Part shown: one piece after another, positions 25,705 through 35,327 of the stretch
Position numbering within the stretch: the stretch's first letter is position 1
Layout of the letters: each line of letters begins with the position of its first letter
DNA from: Verrucomicrobiia bacterium
GTDB taxonomy: Bacteria > Verrucomicrobiota > Verrucomicrobiia > Opitutales > Opitutaceae
Length of the DNA: 35,327 nucleotides
Direction of reading: 5' to 3'
Assembly (NCBI GenBank): GCA_011525695.1
Contig: WYBX01000100.1
Span: 1 to 35,327, forward strand
Notes under the pieces: model-generated
Seen by the model: the letters and a program-made list of their open reading frames with translations, nothing else
Database searches by the model: none
Told to the model about the DNA's origin: nothing
Made by a program: the position numbers and the translations under genes

Positions 25705-25777
25705 ATCGCATTGCGGAACGCATTGAACGCGGCCGCGGGCGCCGCATCCCCAATGAAACGTGTCGTTCACGGGTTCA

Positions 25778-25859
25778 TGGAGGGCCAAAGGCCCATTTCA
25801 TCCCAGCCTGGGCTAACGGCCCAGGATTCCGCATCGAAGAAACTCAGGGCTGAAGGCCC
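25778..25859. repeat. Array of GGGC/GCCC hairpins
   Basis: Three successive hairpins are seen: GGGCC-AAA-GGCCC (25782-25794), CCTGGGC-TAACG-GCCCAGG (25807-25825) and GGGC-TGAAG-GCCC (25847-25859). The first begins with the TGGAGGG head of the REP-type family. It lies just past the stop of the TolC-type gene and may stabilise or end that operon's transcript. Confidence 0.65.
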
Positions 25860-25874
25860 GATTCATCGACGAGC

Positions 25875-27233
25875 CTACTGCCCGATCGCAAATCGCAGCG
25901 CGTACTGCGCGAGATTGTAGTCCGCCACCGTCGCCAGGTAATCCCGTCGTGCCGTTGCCAGCTCCTCCTCGGCCTGCAAGTCCTCGAGTACGGCGCTGAC
26001 ACCTGTTTCCCGCCGCTGGCGTGAAAGCCGCGCCGTCTGCTCCGTGGCTTCGAGGGTCTGGCGGGCAAGCTCAATTTGCGCGGCCAGTGAACGCAGTCGG
26101 GCATGTTCCTCAACGACCTGCCGGCGGACGAGTTCCCGGTGCTTCTCCTGGGCCAAATCCGCCTGCCGCTCCTGCGCGGCCGCCTCCCGCTGGCGATTGC
26201 GATCGAACAATCCCCCCGGGCCAACCCGCCAGCTCAGTCCGATGGCGTAATCGCCGCTCGCATCCCAGTCCCGCGTCAGGGTCGATCCGCCCGGTCCGCC
26301 TCCGAGCCCGCCAACCGCCGCCTGGGCGCCGAGGGTCGGAATCAGCGGTCCATGAGTCGCCGCACGGCGACGGGCCCGGGCCGCCTCGAGCCGGGCCGCC
26401 GTCTCATCGAGATCCGGCCGGGCACCGAGTGCCCGCGCAATCAATGGTCCGGGATCCTCATCCGGCGCGACGAGCGTCAACGGCGCCAGATCGCTGTCGA
26501 CTGGCACGAGTTCGACCGCCGGATCCAGCCGGAGAACCTCGGCCAGCCTGGCGCCAGCGATCCGCTGCTCGGTCCGCGCCCGCAGCAGCGTGAGCTCCGC
26601 CCGCTCCCGGGCGGCTCGCACCCGCGCCGCATCCCCCTGGAAGGTGAGCCCCGCCTCCGTCGTCGCGGCAATCTGCTCGGCGTGGCGGCTGGTGATCCGC
26701 GCCGCCTCCTCCGCGGCAATCACCGCGGCCCGCGCTCGCGCCAGCTCGAAATATCCCCGGGCTGCCCGGAATGTGATCTCACGCTCGCGGCCGGCCAGCG
26801 CCGCCTCGCTCGCCCGGACCACCTGCCGCGCGACGAGGTTCTGATAATAGGTTTCGCCGAGCTCGATTTGCGCATTCAGGGCGATCCCCGCCGCCAGCGA
26901 CTGCTTGTCGGCATCGAATACCGTCCCGTCGACGGCCTGGATGTTGTCCTCGTGCCGGCGCACGACAATCGACGGCGCGATGAATGGAAAATACCTGGCC
27001 CGCGCCGAGTCGCTCGCCGCCCGCGCCTCAGCGAGCTCCTCGCGGGCAATCGCCACGTCGAGATTGTTGGCTCCGGCGAGCCGCAGCGTCGTGGGCAGGT
27101 CGATCGTCCCGCCCACCGGCGCCGGCGTCGCAGCGGCGGCTATCTGTACCGCCGCAAGCAGCCATCCCGCCAGGATGAACCGCGCTGCCCCTTTGCGCGG
27201 GTGACGCCTTGTCCGTGGAATCGGCCGGTTCAT
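25875..27233 (-). CDS. TolC-family outer-membrane efflux channel
   Basis: The 452-residue protein has an N-terminal signal peptide (AARFILAGWLLAAVQIAAAATP) and two OEP (outer membrane efflux protein) repeats made of long helices plus short strands: LRLAGANNLDVAIAREELAE at the start of the first and IARALGARPDLDETAARLEA at the start of the second. It forms the exit duct of a tripartite pump. Its ATG overlaps the stop of the adaptor gene (ATGA), so it is translated with it. It is the last gene of the minus-strand order permease, adaptor, channel. Substrate is not evident. Confidence 0.93.
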   Translation of the reverse strand: MNRPIPRTRRHPRKGAARFILAGWLLAAVQIAAAATPAPVGGTIDLPTTLRLAGANNLDVAIAREELAEARAASDSARARYFPFIAPSIVVRRHEDNIQAVDGTVFDADKQSLAAGIALNAQIELGETYYQNLVARQVVRASEAALAGREREITFRAARGYFELARARAAVIAAEEAARITSRHAEQIAATTEAGLTFQGDAARVRAARERAELTLLRARTEQRIAGARLAEVLRLDPAVELVPVDSDLAPLTLVAPDEDPGPLIARALGARPDLDETAARLEAARARRRAATHGPLIPTLGAQAAVGGLGGGPGGSTLTRDWDASGDYAIGLSWRVGPGGLFDRNRQREAAAQERQADLAQEKHRELVRRQVVEEHARLRSLAAQIELARQTLEATEQTARLSRQRRETGVSAVLEDLQAEEELATARRDYLATVADYNLAQYALRFAIGQ

Positions 27234-28315
27234 TTCGACTCCATGGCGTTCACCGGCTGGCCATGCACCAGCGGGATTTTCCCCGGAATGAGCACGCGCG
27301 CATCCTCCGCGACGCCTTCCTGAATCTCCACCTGCCTGCCATCATTGAAACCCGCCTTCACCGGCACGCGGTTCGCCTTGCCGTCCACCAGCGTGAAGAG
27401 AAATGCCGCCGTCTTTTCCCGCACCAACGCCGCCGCCGGCACGACGAGGACATCGCGATGCTGCTCCACGCCAATCCGCAGGATGGCGTACATTCCCGGA
27501 CGCAGGGTGAGATCGGGGTTCGGGAAATCCGCCTCAATCACGAGCGAGCGCGTCACCTCGTCGAGCGCCCCGCTGGTCCGGCTCACCTTGCCCTGGAAGG
27601 ACCGGCCCGGCAGCGCCTCGATCGTCATCTCGACCGGCTGGCCGACCCGAATCCGGGCGGCCTCGATCTCAGGCACCGCCACCCGGGCCCGCACCGTCGA
27701 ATAGTCCATCACTGTGACGATCGCGGCGGCGGCCGGGTTGCTTCCCGCAGTCGCGGCGGGGACAAAGGCGCCCACATCGACAAACCGGTCGGTCACGATC
27801 CCGTCGAAGGGTGCGGTTATCCGGGCGAATTGCATCAGCGTGTCGTTCTGCACCAGGGCTGCCTGCGCCATCGCCAGCCGCGCCTCGGCAGCATCGGTCG
27901 CCGCCGGCGTAATCAGATCCGGCGCCTTCGCCCGGGCTGCCGTCAGCCGCTCCGACTCGACCCGGGCGATCTTCAGCTCCGCCTCGTGCCGGGCCCGCTC
28001 GGCCACGATCTCCGGCAGCTCCAGCTCGGCCAGCAACTGGCCCGCCTTGACCGCATCGCCCCGGTCCACGGCGATCGATTTCAAATAGCCGGCCACCTTT
28101 GCGTGCAGCGTCACCTGCTGATCCGCCCGCAAGCTGCCGGGCAGCGTGATAAACCGGTGGATACTGCCGCGGCGGGGCGTTGCGACCTCGACCTGGGCCG
28201 CGGCCGAAACGGATTGCGCGCCGGCCGGTGCGATCCCGACGGCCAGTCCGCTGAGCAGGAGGAATCGCCGGGCCAGCCGGGGATGATGATGAAGTTTCAT
28301 TCGAAGTGTATTCAT
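27230..28315 (-). CDS. RND efflux periplasmic adaptor (HlyD/MFP family)
   Basis: The protein bridges the inner-membrane RND pump and the TolC-type channel. After a signal peptide (RRFLLLSGLAVGIAPAGAQS) come the first beta-barrel strand (RFITLPGSLRADQQVTLHA), the lipoyl half-motif KVAGYLKSIAVDRGDAVKAG, a helical hairpin, the second lipoyl half ITAPFDGIVTDRFVDVGAFV, then barrel and membrane-proximal domains (DVLVVPAAALVREKTAAFLF). I chose ATG 28315 giving 361 residues; ATG 28300 is also possible, and the longer open frame runs into a REP element and is rejected. The 142 bp separating it from the permease gene contain that REP element. Confidence 0.92.
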   Translation of the reverse strand: MNTLRMKLHHHPRLARRFLLLSGLAVGIAPAGAQSVSAAAQVEVATPRRGSIHRFITLPGSLRADQQVTLHAKVAGYLKSIAVDRGDAVKAGQLLAELELPEIVAERARHEAELKIARVESERLTAARAKAPDLITPAATDAAEARLAMAQAALVQNDTLMQFARITAPFDGIVTDRFVDVGAFVPAATAGSNPAAAAIVTVMDYSTVRARVAVPEIEAARIRVGQPVEMTIEALPGRSFQGKVSRTSGALDEVTRSLVIEADFPNPDLTLRPGMYAILRIGVEQHRDVLVVPAAALVREKTAAFLFTLVDGKANRVPVKAGFNDGRQVEIQEGVAEDARVLIPGKIPLVHGQPVNAMESK

Positions 28316-28346
28316 TGAACACCGCGCCATTGATCTCTGCGCAGGT

Positions 28347-28398
28347 TGGAGGGCCGGGCTCCGCCCCGGCCGCGGACGACGCGGCGGTCGTCCCTCCA
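28347..28398. repeat. REP-type double-hairpin element, short form
   Basis: A 52-bp element bounded by TGGAGGG and CCCTCCA. The left hairpin GGCCGGG/CCCGGCC has loop CTCCGC; the right hairpin GGACGAC/GTCGTCC has loop GCGGCG. It sits between the RND permease and adaptor genes inside one presumed transcript, where it could set relative mRNA stability. Confidence 0.8.
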
Positions 28399-28457
28399 GA
28401 AGATGCGCAATAATCTGGGGCGTCCTGTTTGGCTTCATTTGAGAGATTGGATCCGGC

Positions 28458-31628
<3,171 letters not shown>

Positions 31629-31783
31629 TCGGGCGTGGGCAGCGGAGACGGGGGACCGCTCAGACGTGGGAGCCCGGAATTGGTTACAGATCGTTTTGGG
31701 GTGACAAGGGAAAATCTCGCGGTTGACATGAAAATCACCCACCGCCACCCGGCTTACGACCACCGTAAACGTCCACGAGAATC
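31629..31783. promoter_or_regulatory. Divergent control region of efflux operon and padR-like gene
   Basis: The 155 bp between the divergent starts must carry both promoters and probably the PadR operator. A perfect TTGACA lies at 31723-31728, reading toward the padR-like gene, but no convincing -10 follows at 16-18 bp. No clear long dyad was found by eye. Confidence 0.35.
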
Positions 31784-32104
31784 ATGAGCCACGACGCCCT
31801 CGAGCGCGAAATCCTGCGCCCGCTCTGGAAAGTCCACATCCTGCATCATGCCCGCGAGGGGCCGATCGTCGGCCACTGGATGCTCGAGGAACTGCGCGAG
31901 CATGGCTATCGGGTCAGCCCCGGCACGCTCTATCCGCTCCTGGCCCGGATGGAGCAGCTCGGCTGGCTCCGGCGCGTGGGAAAGGTTTCACGCGGCCAGC
32001 CGAGGGACGGTCGGCCCTACCGCGCCACGGCCGCCGGCCGCCGGGCCCTGCGCGAGGTCGAAGCGCGGCTGCGGGAACTCGTCGGCGAAATCCAGCCGGG
32101 ATAA
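31784..32104 (+). CDS. PadR-family transcriptional regulator
   Basis: The 106-residue protein is a compact PadR-type winged-helix repressor. It starts MSHDALEREILRPLWKVHIL, has GHWMLEELREHGYRVSPGTLYP as the recognition region (GTLYPLLARMEQLGWL near residues 47-62), a wing ending GRPYRATAAGRRAL, and a short C-terminal dimerisation helix. PadR proteins commonly repress neighbouring efflux genes until a ligand binds; the divergent RND operon 155 bp away is the obvious target, by inference. The length is that of the short PadR class. Confidence 0.92.
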   Translation: MSHDALEREILRPLWKVHILHHAREGPIVGHWMLEELREHGYRVSPGTLYPLLARMEQLGWLRRVGKVSRGQPRDGRPYRATAAGRRALREVEARLRELVGEIQPG

Positions 32105-32114
32105 GCGACCGGCT

Positions 32115-32273
32115 GTGCCGCGACTCAAGGATTCCTATTGGCGCTGGCTTGCCCCGCCGAAGCCTGGCGAAGGCGGGCCCGAGCGCGATCCCGGTGGCAA
32201 CGCCATCGATTTCTGCACCCAGGTCCTGCGCCTGTCGTTCCACGATGCCATGCGTGAACTGCTGCCATCGTAA
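32115..32273 (+). pseudogene. Possible CHC2 zinc-finger / primase-type remnant
   Basis: A 52-codon open stretch from GTG reads LKDSYWRW, then a Pro/Gly-rich insert, then GGNAIDFCTQVLRLSFHDAM-type sequence. The last part resembles the end of CHC2-type zinc-binding domains of primase-like mobile-element proteins (G-x-x-IDF...FxxA). The insert coincides with the repeat at 32153. The fragment is too short to be functional; recognition is from memory and weak. Confidence 0.3.
32153..32177. repeat. CCGCCGAAG...GGCGAAGGCGG repeat, copy 1
   Basis: CCCGCC and GGCGGG bracket GAAGCCTGGCGAA. A related copy lies at 32312-32339. This pattern resembles a short repeat that I recall from many bacterial genomes. 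Confidence 0.55.
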
Positions 32274-32311
32274 AGCAGGCTGCGACGCCAGTTCGGCTCA
32301 AACCCATACCT

Positions 32312-32339
32312 GTCCGCCGTAGGCTTGGCGAAGGAGGAC
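32312..32339. repeat. CCGCCGTAG...GGCGAAGGAGG repeat, copy 2
   Basis: GTCCGCC and GGAGGAC bracket GTAGGCTTGGCGAA. It shares its core with the copy at 32153 and differs at paired stem positions. Confidence 0.55.
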
Positions 32340-32571
32340 GACCACTTCGGTCGACCTGCCGATTACGACGGCAGCCCGGCCATCCGCACCGCCTACGGCG
32401 AAGGTGCGACGGCGATCTTGATCGGTTACCGCCGTCACTTCGCTATCTCGTGACGAGACGACCAGAGCGCGGCAACCCGGCCGCAAAACACGATACCAGC
32501 CCGGCAATCACCCCAAAATCCCTACGATGCCAATTCGGCAACTTTTACGACCAGAGAAAAATCGGTAACAC

Positions 32572-32832
32572 TTATCCTCTCAGACTCGGATCCGAACGAC
32601 GATTCCCGTGATTCCCTTCACCGGCTTTCAGTTTGAACCTGAGAGCCAGTCCAATTTTCGTGCTAACGAAAAGCGCAAGCAGTGCGGCCACAAGTGCTCC
32701 AACTCCTCCGACAAGATTCTCCGAGCGAAAGTTGAAGTATGCGGCACTCGCCAAGAGAACGGCTCCAAGCCCGAACACCGTCACTAGCGCGTAGTAATAA
32801 AAGCGCGTCATCTTCTGGCCCTGTATTTTCAC
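32572..32832 (-). CDS. Small membrane protein, putative immunity partner of the Rhs tip
   Basis: The 86-residue protein has two predicted membrane helices (YYYALVTVFGLGAVLLASAA and VGGVGALVAALLALFVSTKI) and a basic, hydrophilic tail. It belongs to no family I recognise. Its GTG at 32832 overlaps the TGA of the Rhs gene (GTGA), the arrangement typical of Rhs toxin-immunity pairs; an ATG at 32811 is an alternative start. Base composition is lower in GC than the surrounding genes, as for the adjoining Rhs tip. Immunity function is inferred only from position, size and the membrane character, which would suit protection against a membrane-acting toxin. Confidence 0.7.
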   Translation of the reverse strand: MKIQGQKMTRFYYYALVTVFGLGAVLLASAAYFNFRSENLVGGVGALVAALLALFVSTKIGLALRFKLKAGEGNHGNRRSDPSLRG

Positions 32833-35084
32833 GGCCCACCCCCATTGCCACTCTGCAAACGTGCAACCGTCTCATTGGCTTTTTGGAGTGTCGCCGCAGC
32901 CATTGCGGCACTGTTTAGCGTGTTCACATAGTCCTGATAATTCTGATAGGACGAATAAAGATACAAACTTCCATTCACGAGCAGTTGTCCGCCTGCCAAA
33001 CCCAATCCAATGGGTCCTCCAGCAGCAGCCGCTGTGAGGTCCACGGCAATATTTCCGCTGCTAAGAAAGGCTGCTGAACCGTCGCCTTGATTGATCGCGA
33101 CACCCAGCGAAAACCCATCCATTCCTGCCGCAACGACACCCAGTGCATTGCCTGCACGACCCCAATGACCTGCCCGATTCGGATAGTAAGTCACACCTCC
33201 ATAGGCATCGATGAAGATGCCCTTGAGATCGGTCGGTGCCAATCTAGCGGCATTGGCTGCCGCAGAAAGACTGCCAGCAAGCGCAGCCAAAGAAAGTGGG
33301 TCTCGCAAGTTGGAGATTTCACTAAACATGGATGCATACTGCCCGTCCTTTGCAAAATAACCCTCATATCTGTCCCGTATGGCAATGGCCTGTTGAAGCT
33401 GTGCGTTGTTTGGGGCCAGATCCTGTGCCGCCAGTCCGAACGGATCGATCAGCGACACGGGATTGCCATTGGCGTAGGCGAATCGGTTCATCGAGGCCGG
33501 CGAGGCAATCGCGCCCAGCACGAAATCCTGGTTCAGGAACCGCCGCAGCCCGGGATGATAATACCGCGACCGGTGATAATAGATTTCATTCGCGTCGGTC
33601 TGGACGCCCCAGAGCCCGCTGAACAGGAACGGCGTGTCGGTCGTGCCGGTCCGGGAGACTATCTCCCCAAAGATCCCGTAGGCCACCCGGTCGGTCACGG
33701 CCCCCGTGCCGTCCGTCAGCATCACGGTGTCTCCCCGGCGGTCGTGGTGGTAGTAACGGACGTCCGTCCCGGTTTCCTCGTGAATCAACCCGAGCCCATA
33801 CACATAAAAGGTCTTCGTGCCACCCGGGGCAGTCCGGACGAGCGTCTGACTCAGCGCGGTGTGCGGACTGACGGCGTAGCTCGTCGTCCCGACCCCGTCC
33901 GTCACCGCCACCCGCCGATCCTCGGCATCGTATGTGTAGGTCAATCCACCCGCGGCGGTCAGCCGGTTCCGGGCGTCATAGGTGTAGCTCGCCGGGGCGA
34001 TTCCCGAAGCAATGGAGAGCAGGTTGCCGTCGGCGTCGAAGGTCGTCGAGGCGCCGTTGTGGGTCAGCAGCCGGTTGTCCAAATCGAACGTCTGGGCGGC
34101 AGCGTACGGCAGGGGGGCAACGGCGGGAGTGAGCGTCTCGCTGAGCAGCCGGCCGGCCAGGCTGTACGTCAGATCGTCGGCCGCGTACAAAACCGTCGTT
34201 CCGTCGGCCGCCCATTCGCGGAGTTGGGTGAGCTGGCCGGCCGCGTCGTAGGCCCGCGTCTGTTTCGTGCCATTCGGACGCAGGACCTCGGTCATTCGGC
34301 CCACGGAATCATGGGTGTAGGTGGTCACGCGGTTTGCCCAGTCGGTCACGGTGTGCAGGTGTCCTGCCTGAGTGTACGTGTAGTTCACCTCTTTCAAGTC
34401 CGGATACGTGAGCGTGGTGAGCCGGCCCAGATCATCGTACGTGTAGCCGAACACATTCCCATCGCTGTCGGTGAATTCCGTCATCCGGCCAAGGAGGTCG
34501 TATTCGCGGGTCAGGGTCTTTGCTCCCTCCGTCACGGTCAGGACCCGCCCGACCGCGTCCCGCGTCATGCTCACCGTGCCGACGGCATCGGTGAACGAAC
34601 TGAGCCGCATCGCGTCGTCGTAGGTGAAGGTGGTCTGCTGGGTCGAGGGCTCCGTGGCTGTCGCGACCAGCCCGCGGCTGTTGTAGGTCATGCCGATTGC
34701 CCGGCCTTCCGGCGTCGTGATCGAGGTGAGCCGGCCGCCGGGATCGAAGCCGAAGGTGGTGGTGTTCGAGGCTGCATTCGTCAGTCCGGTCCAGTTTCCA
34801 TCCACATCGAACGCCTGGGAAGCAGTCAGATTGCCCGGATCGGTCGCGGAAATGAGCCGATGCAGTGCGTCATAGCCAAAGGTCGAGGTCTGGCTCTGCG
34901 GATTGGTGGCGGTGATCCGGCGGCCGAGATCGTCGTACGTGAACCCCGTCACACGCGAGAGCGCATCGGTGACGGTGACCGGCAGCCCGCGGCTGTTGTA
35001 GGTGGAAACGGTCCGCCGGCCCTGCGCATTCGATTCCCGGATGGCGCGCGAGACTAGAATCTTACGCTCCTGTTCTCCATTCGG
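32829..35084 (-). CDS. Rhs/YD-repeat protein, 5'-truncated, with variable C-terminal tip
   Basis: The frame is open from 35084 but without an ATG; a GTG at 34952 falls inside the repeats, so the N-terminus is lost. From about 35040 downward there are many YD repeats (TYNSRGLPVTVTD, FGYDALHRLISATD, YTYDDLGRLTTLTYPD, and others). The conserved Rhs core follows: YYHHDRRGDTVMLTDGTG, then FSGLWGVQTDANEIYYHRSR, RYYHPGLRRFLNQDF, NRFAYANGNPVSLIDPFG. After DPFG (33435-33446) comes a 200-residue tip unlike the core, rich in Ala/Gly with a hydrophobic stretch (DLTAAAAGGPIGLGLAGG) and an Asn/Gln/Tyr-rich segment. In intact Rhs proteins the shell encloses and releases such a tip as a toxin. As it stands this copy cannot be secreted normally. 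Confidence 0.85.
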   Translation of the reverse strand, partial: PNGEQERKILVSRAIRESNAQGRRTVSTYNSRGLPVTVTDALSRVTGFTYDDLGRRITATNPQSQTSTFGYDALHRLISATDPGNLTASQAFDVDGNWTGLTNAASNTTTFGFDPGGRLTSITTPEGRAIGMTYNSRGLVATATEPSTQQTTFTYDDAMRLSSFTDAVGTVSMTRDAVGRVLTVTEGAKTLTREYDLLGRMTEFTDSDGNVFGYTYDDLGRLTTLTYPDLKEVNYTYTQAGHLHTVTDWANRVTTYTHDSVGRMTEVLRPNGTKQTRAYDAAGQLTQLREWAADGTTVLYAADDLTYSLAGRLLSETLTPAVAPLPYAAAQTFDLDNRLLTHNGASTTFDADGNLLSIASGIAPASYTYDARNRLTAAGGLTYTYDAEDRRVAVTDGVGTTSYAVSPHTALSQTLVRTAPGGTKTFYVYGLGLIHEETGTDVRYYHHDRRGDTVMLTDGTGAVTDRVAYGIFGEIVSRTGTTDTPFLFSGLWGVQTDANEIYYHRSRYYHPGLRRFLNQDFVLGAIASPASMNRFAYANGNPVSLIDPFGLAAQDLAPNNAQLQQAIAIRDRYEGYFAKDGQYASMFSEISNLRDPLSLAALAGSLSAAANAARLAPTDLKGIFIDAYGGVTYYPNRAGHWGRAGNALGVVAAGMDGFSLGVAINQGDGSAAFLSSGNIAVDLTAAAAGGPIGLGLAGGQLLVNGSLYLYSSYQNYQDYVNTLNSAAMAAATLQKANETVARLQSGNGGGP

Positions 35085-35200
35085 TCAAAACGCGGTCAAA
35101 TCGATTATCGACCGCAGTCGTGCGCGCGACCCGCTCCACAGGCCGGCCACGACCGCTCCGAGCTCTCCGGGGCTCTGAGCAGCGGCGAACGGCCGTCAGC
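35045..35200. other. Unassigned segment between Rhs fragment and IS end
   Basis: Rhs homology stops near 35045 and the IS terminus starts at 35202. Between them are a CGGTCAAA direct repeat (35082 and 35093) and an inverted repeat GCGGTC/GACCGC (35092-35115). Open frames exist but none is recognisable. Confidence 0.5.
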
Positions 35201-35201
35201 C

Positions 35202-35327
35202 GTAAGCGTCCACCGGAGTGCCCCCAGTGAGGGCTTGACCGGGTCGTAACAGTGAGAGCTACGCGTTGCCGGGAAGGCGTAACAGTGACACCCACGCAGA
35301 GCCACCGATCGTAACGGTGAGATTTAC
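35202..35327. mobile_element. Insertion-sequence terminus with spaced repeats (possibly IS21-like)
   Basis: It begins GTAAGCGTCCACC, sharing GTAAGCGT in inverted orientation with the element end at 126. Three copies of CGTAAC(A/G)GTGA start at 35245, 35278 and 35310, 33 and 32 bp apart, the kind of array bound by IS21-type transposases. The element would continue beyond the window; no transposase is visible. Confidence 0.5.

Larger units (their letters stand above)
25438..25874. other. Gene-free repeat cluster
   Basis: No credible gene is visible between the porin start and the stop of the TolC-type gene. The stretch holds two identical 36-bp repeats, a partial relative near 25549-25572 (TAGGGGCGCG...CGCATCCCC), and a run of GC-rich hairpins from 25778. 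It must also contain the porin promoter, which I could not identify. Confidence 0.7.
32105..32571. other. Gene-poor stretch with repeats and remnants
   Basis: No complete gene is evident between the PadR-type gene and the small membrane-protein gene. It contains a short CHC2-like remnant (32115-32273) and two related GC-rich repeats (32153-32177 and 32312-32339). The rest shows nothing I can identify. The region marks a change toward lower-GC sequence. Confidence 0.6.

Noticed and set aside
35062..35295. 77-residue minus-strand frame at the right edge
   Set aside because: Arg-rich, spans the IS terminus boundary and has no recognisable family; likely non-coding.

Overview
The window is about 35 kb of high-GC bacterial DNA. 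It most resembles a Verrucomicrobiota genome of the Opitutales type. That placement is inferred from gene content: a sulfatase, secreted beta-helix and LamG carbohydrate-type proteins, Verrucomicrobia-style repeated beta-domains, a single-chain pyruvate:ferredoxin oxidoreductase with acetate kinase and phosphotransacetylase, and many short hairpin repeats of the type whose translation reads MEGRAPSRP. There is no rRNA or phylogenetic marker to confirm it.

Both edges look like termini of one insertion-sequence family. The first ~126 bases end in a terminus that cuts into a sulfatase gene. The last ~126 bases start with the matching inverted terminus (GTAAGCGT) and carry three spaced copies of CGTAAC(A/G)GTGA. 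The window is therefore probably an assembly unit bounded by two copies of an IS.

Layout. 1-2.5 kb: IS end, 5'-truncated sulfatase, secreted protein with two repeat domains (opposite strand). 2.7-6.1 kb: ackA-pta, overlapping by 4 bp. 6.2-10.2 kb: a two-gene secreted carbohydrate-type operon on the minus strand (beta-helix protein, then a LamG/propeller protein with a frameshift just after its signal peptide). 10.4-15.2 kb: pyruvate:ferredoxin oxidoreductase followed by a dihydroorotate-dehydrogenase-like protein. 15.5 kb: tRNA-His. 15.8-19.4 kb: sugar ABC importer (binding protein, ATPase, permease) with a 7-bp tandem array between ATPase and permease. 19.5-25.4 kb: ElyC/YdcF-like envelope protein, DUF47 protein plus PiT phosphate transporter, an unrecognised helical secreted protein, and an OprP/OprO-like porin. 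25.4-25.9 kb: a gene-free repeat cluster. 25.9-32.1 kb: tripartite RND efflux operon (permease, adaptor, TolC-type channel) with a divergent PadR regulator. 32.1-32.6 kb: degenerate DNA with repeats and a possible CHC2-type remnant. 32.6-35.1 kb: 5'-truncated Rhs protein with a lower-GC C-terminal tip and an overlapping small membrane protein, a likely toxin-immunity pair. 35.05-35.33 kb: unexplained segment and IS end.

Working together, pyruvate:ferredoxin oxidoreductase, Pta and AckA give pyruvate to acetyl-CoA to acetate with ATP formation. This suits an anaerobic or facultative fermenter living on sugars released from polysaccharides. The sulfatase, the secreted proteins and the sugar ABC importer fit that lifestyle. 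The most distinctive items are the Rhs tip with its membrane partner, the hairpin repeats whose stems covary around a fixed loop, the heptanucleotide array, the CA-dinucleotide frameshift and the IS bracketing.
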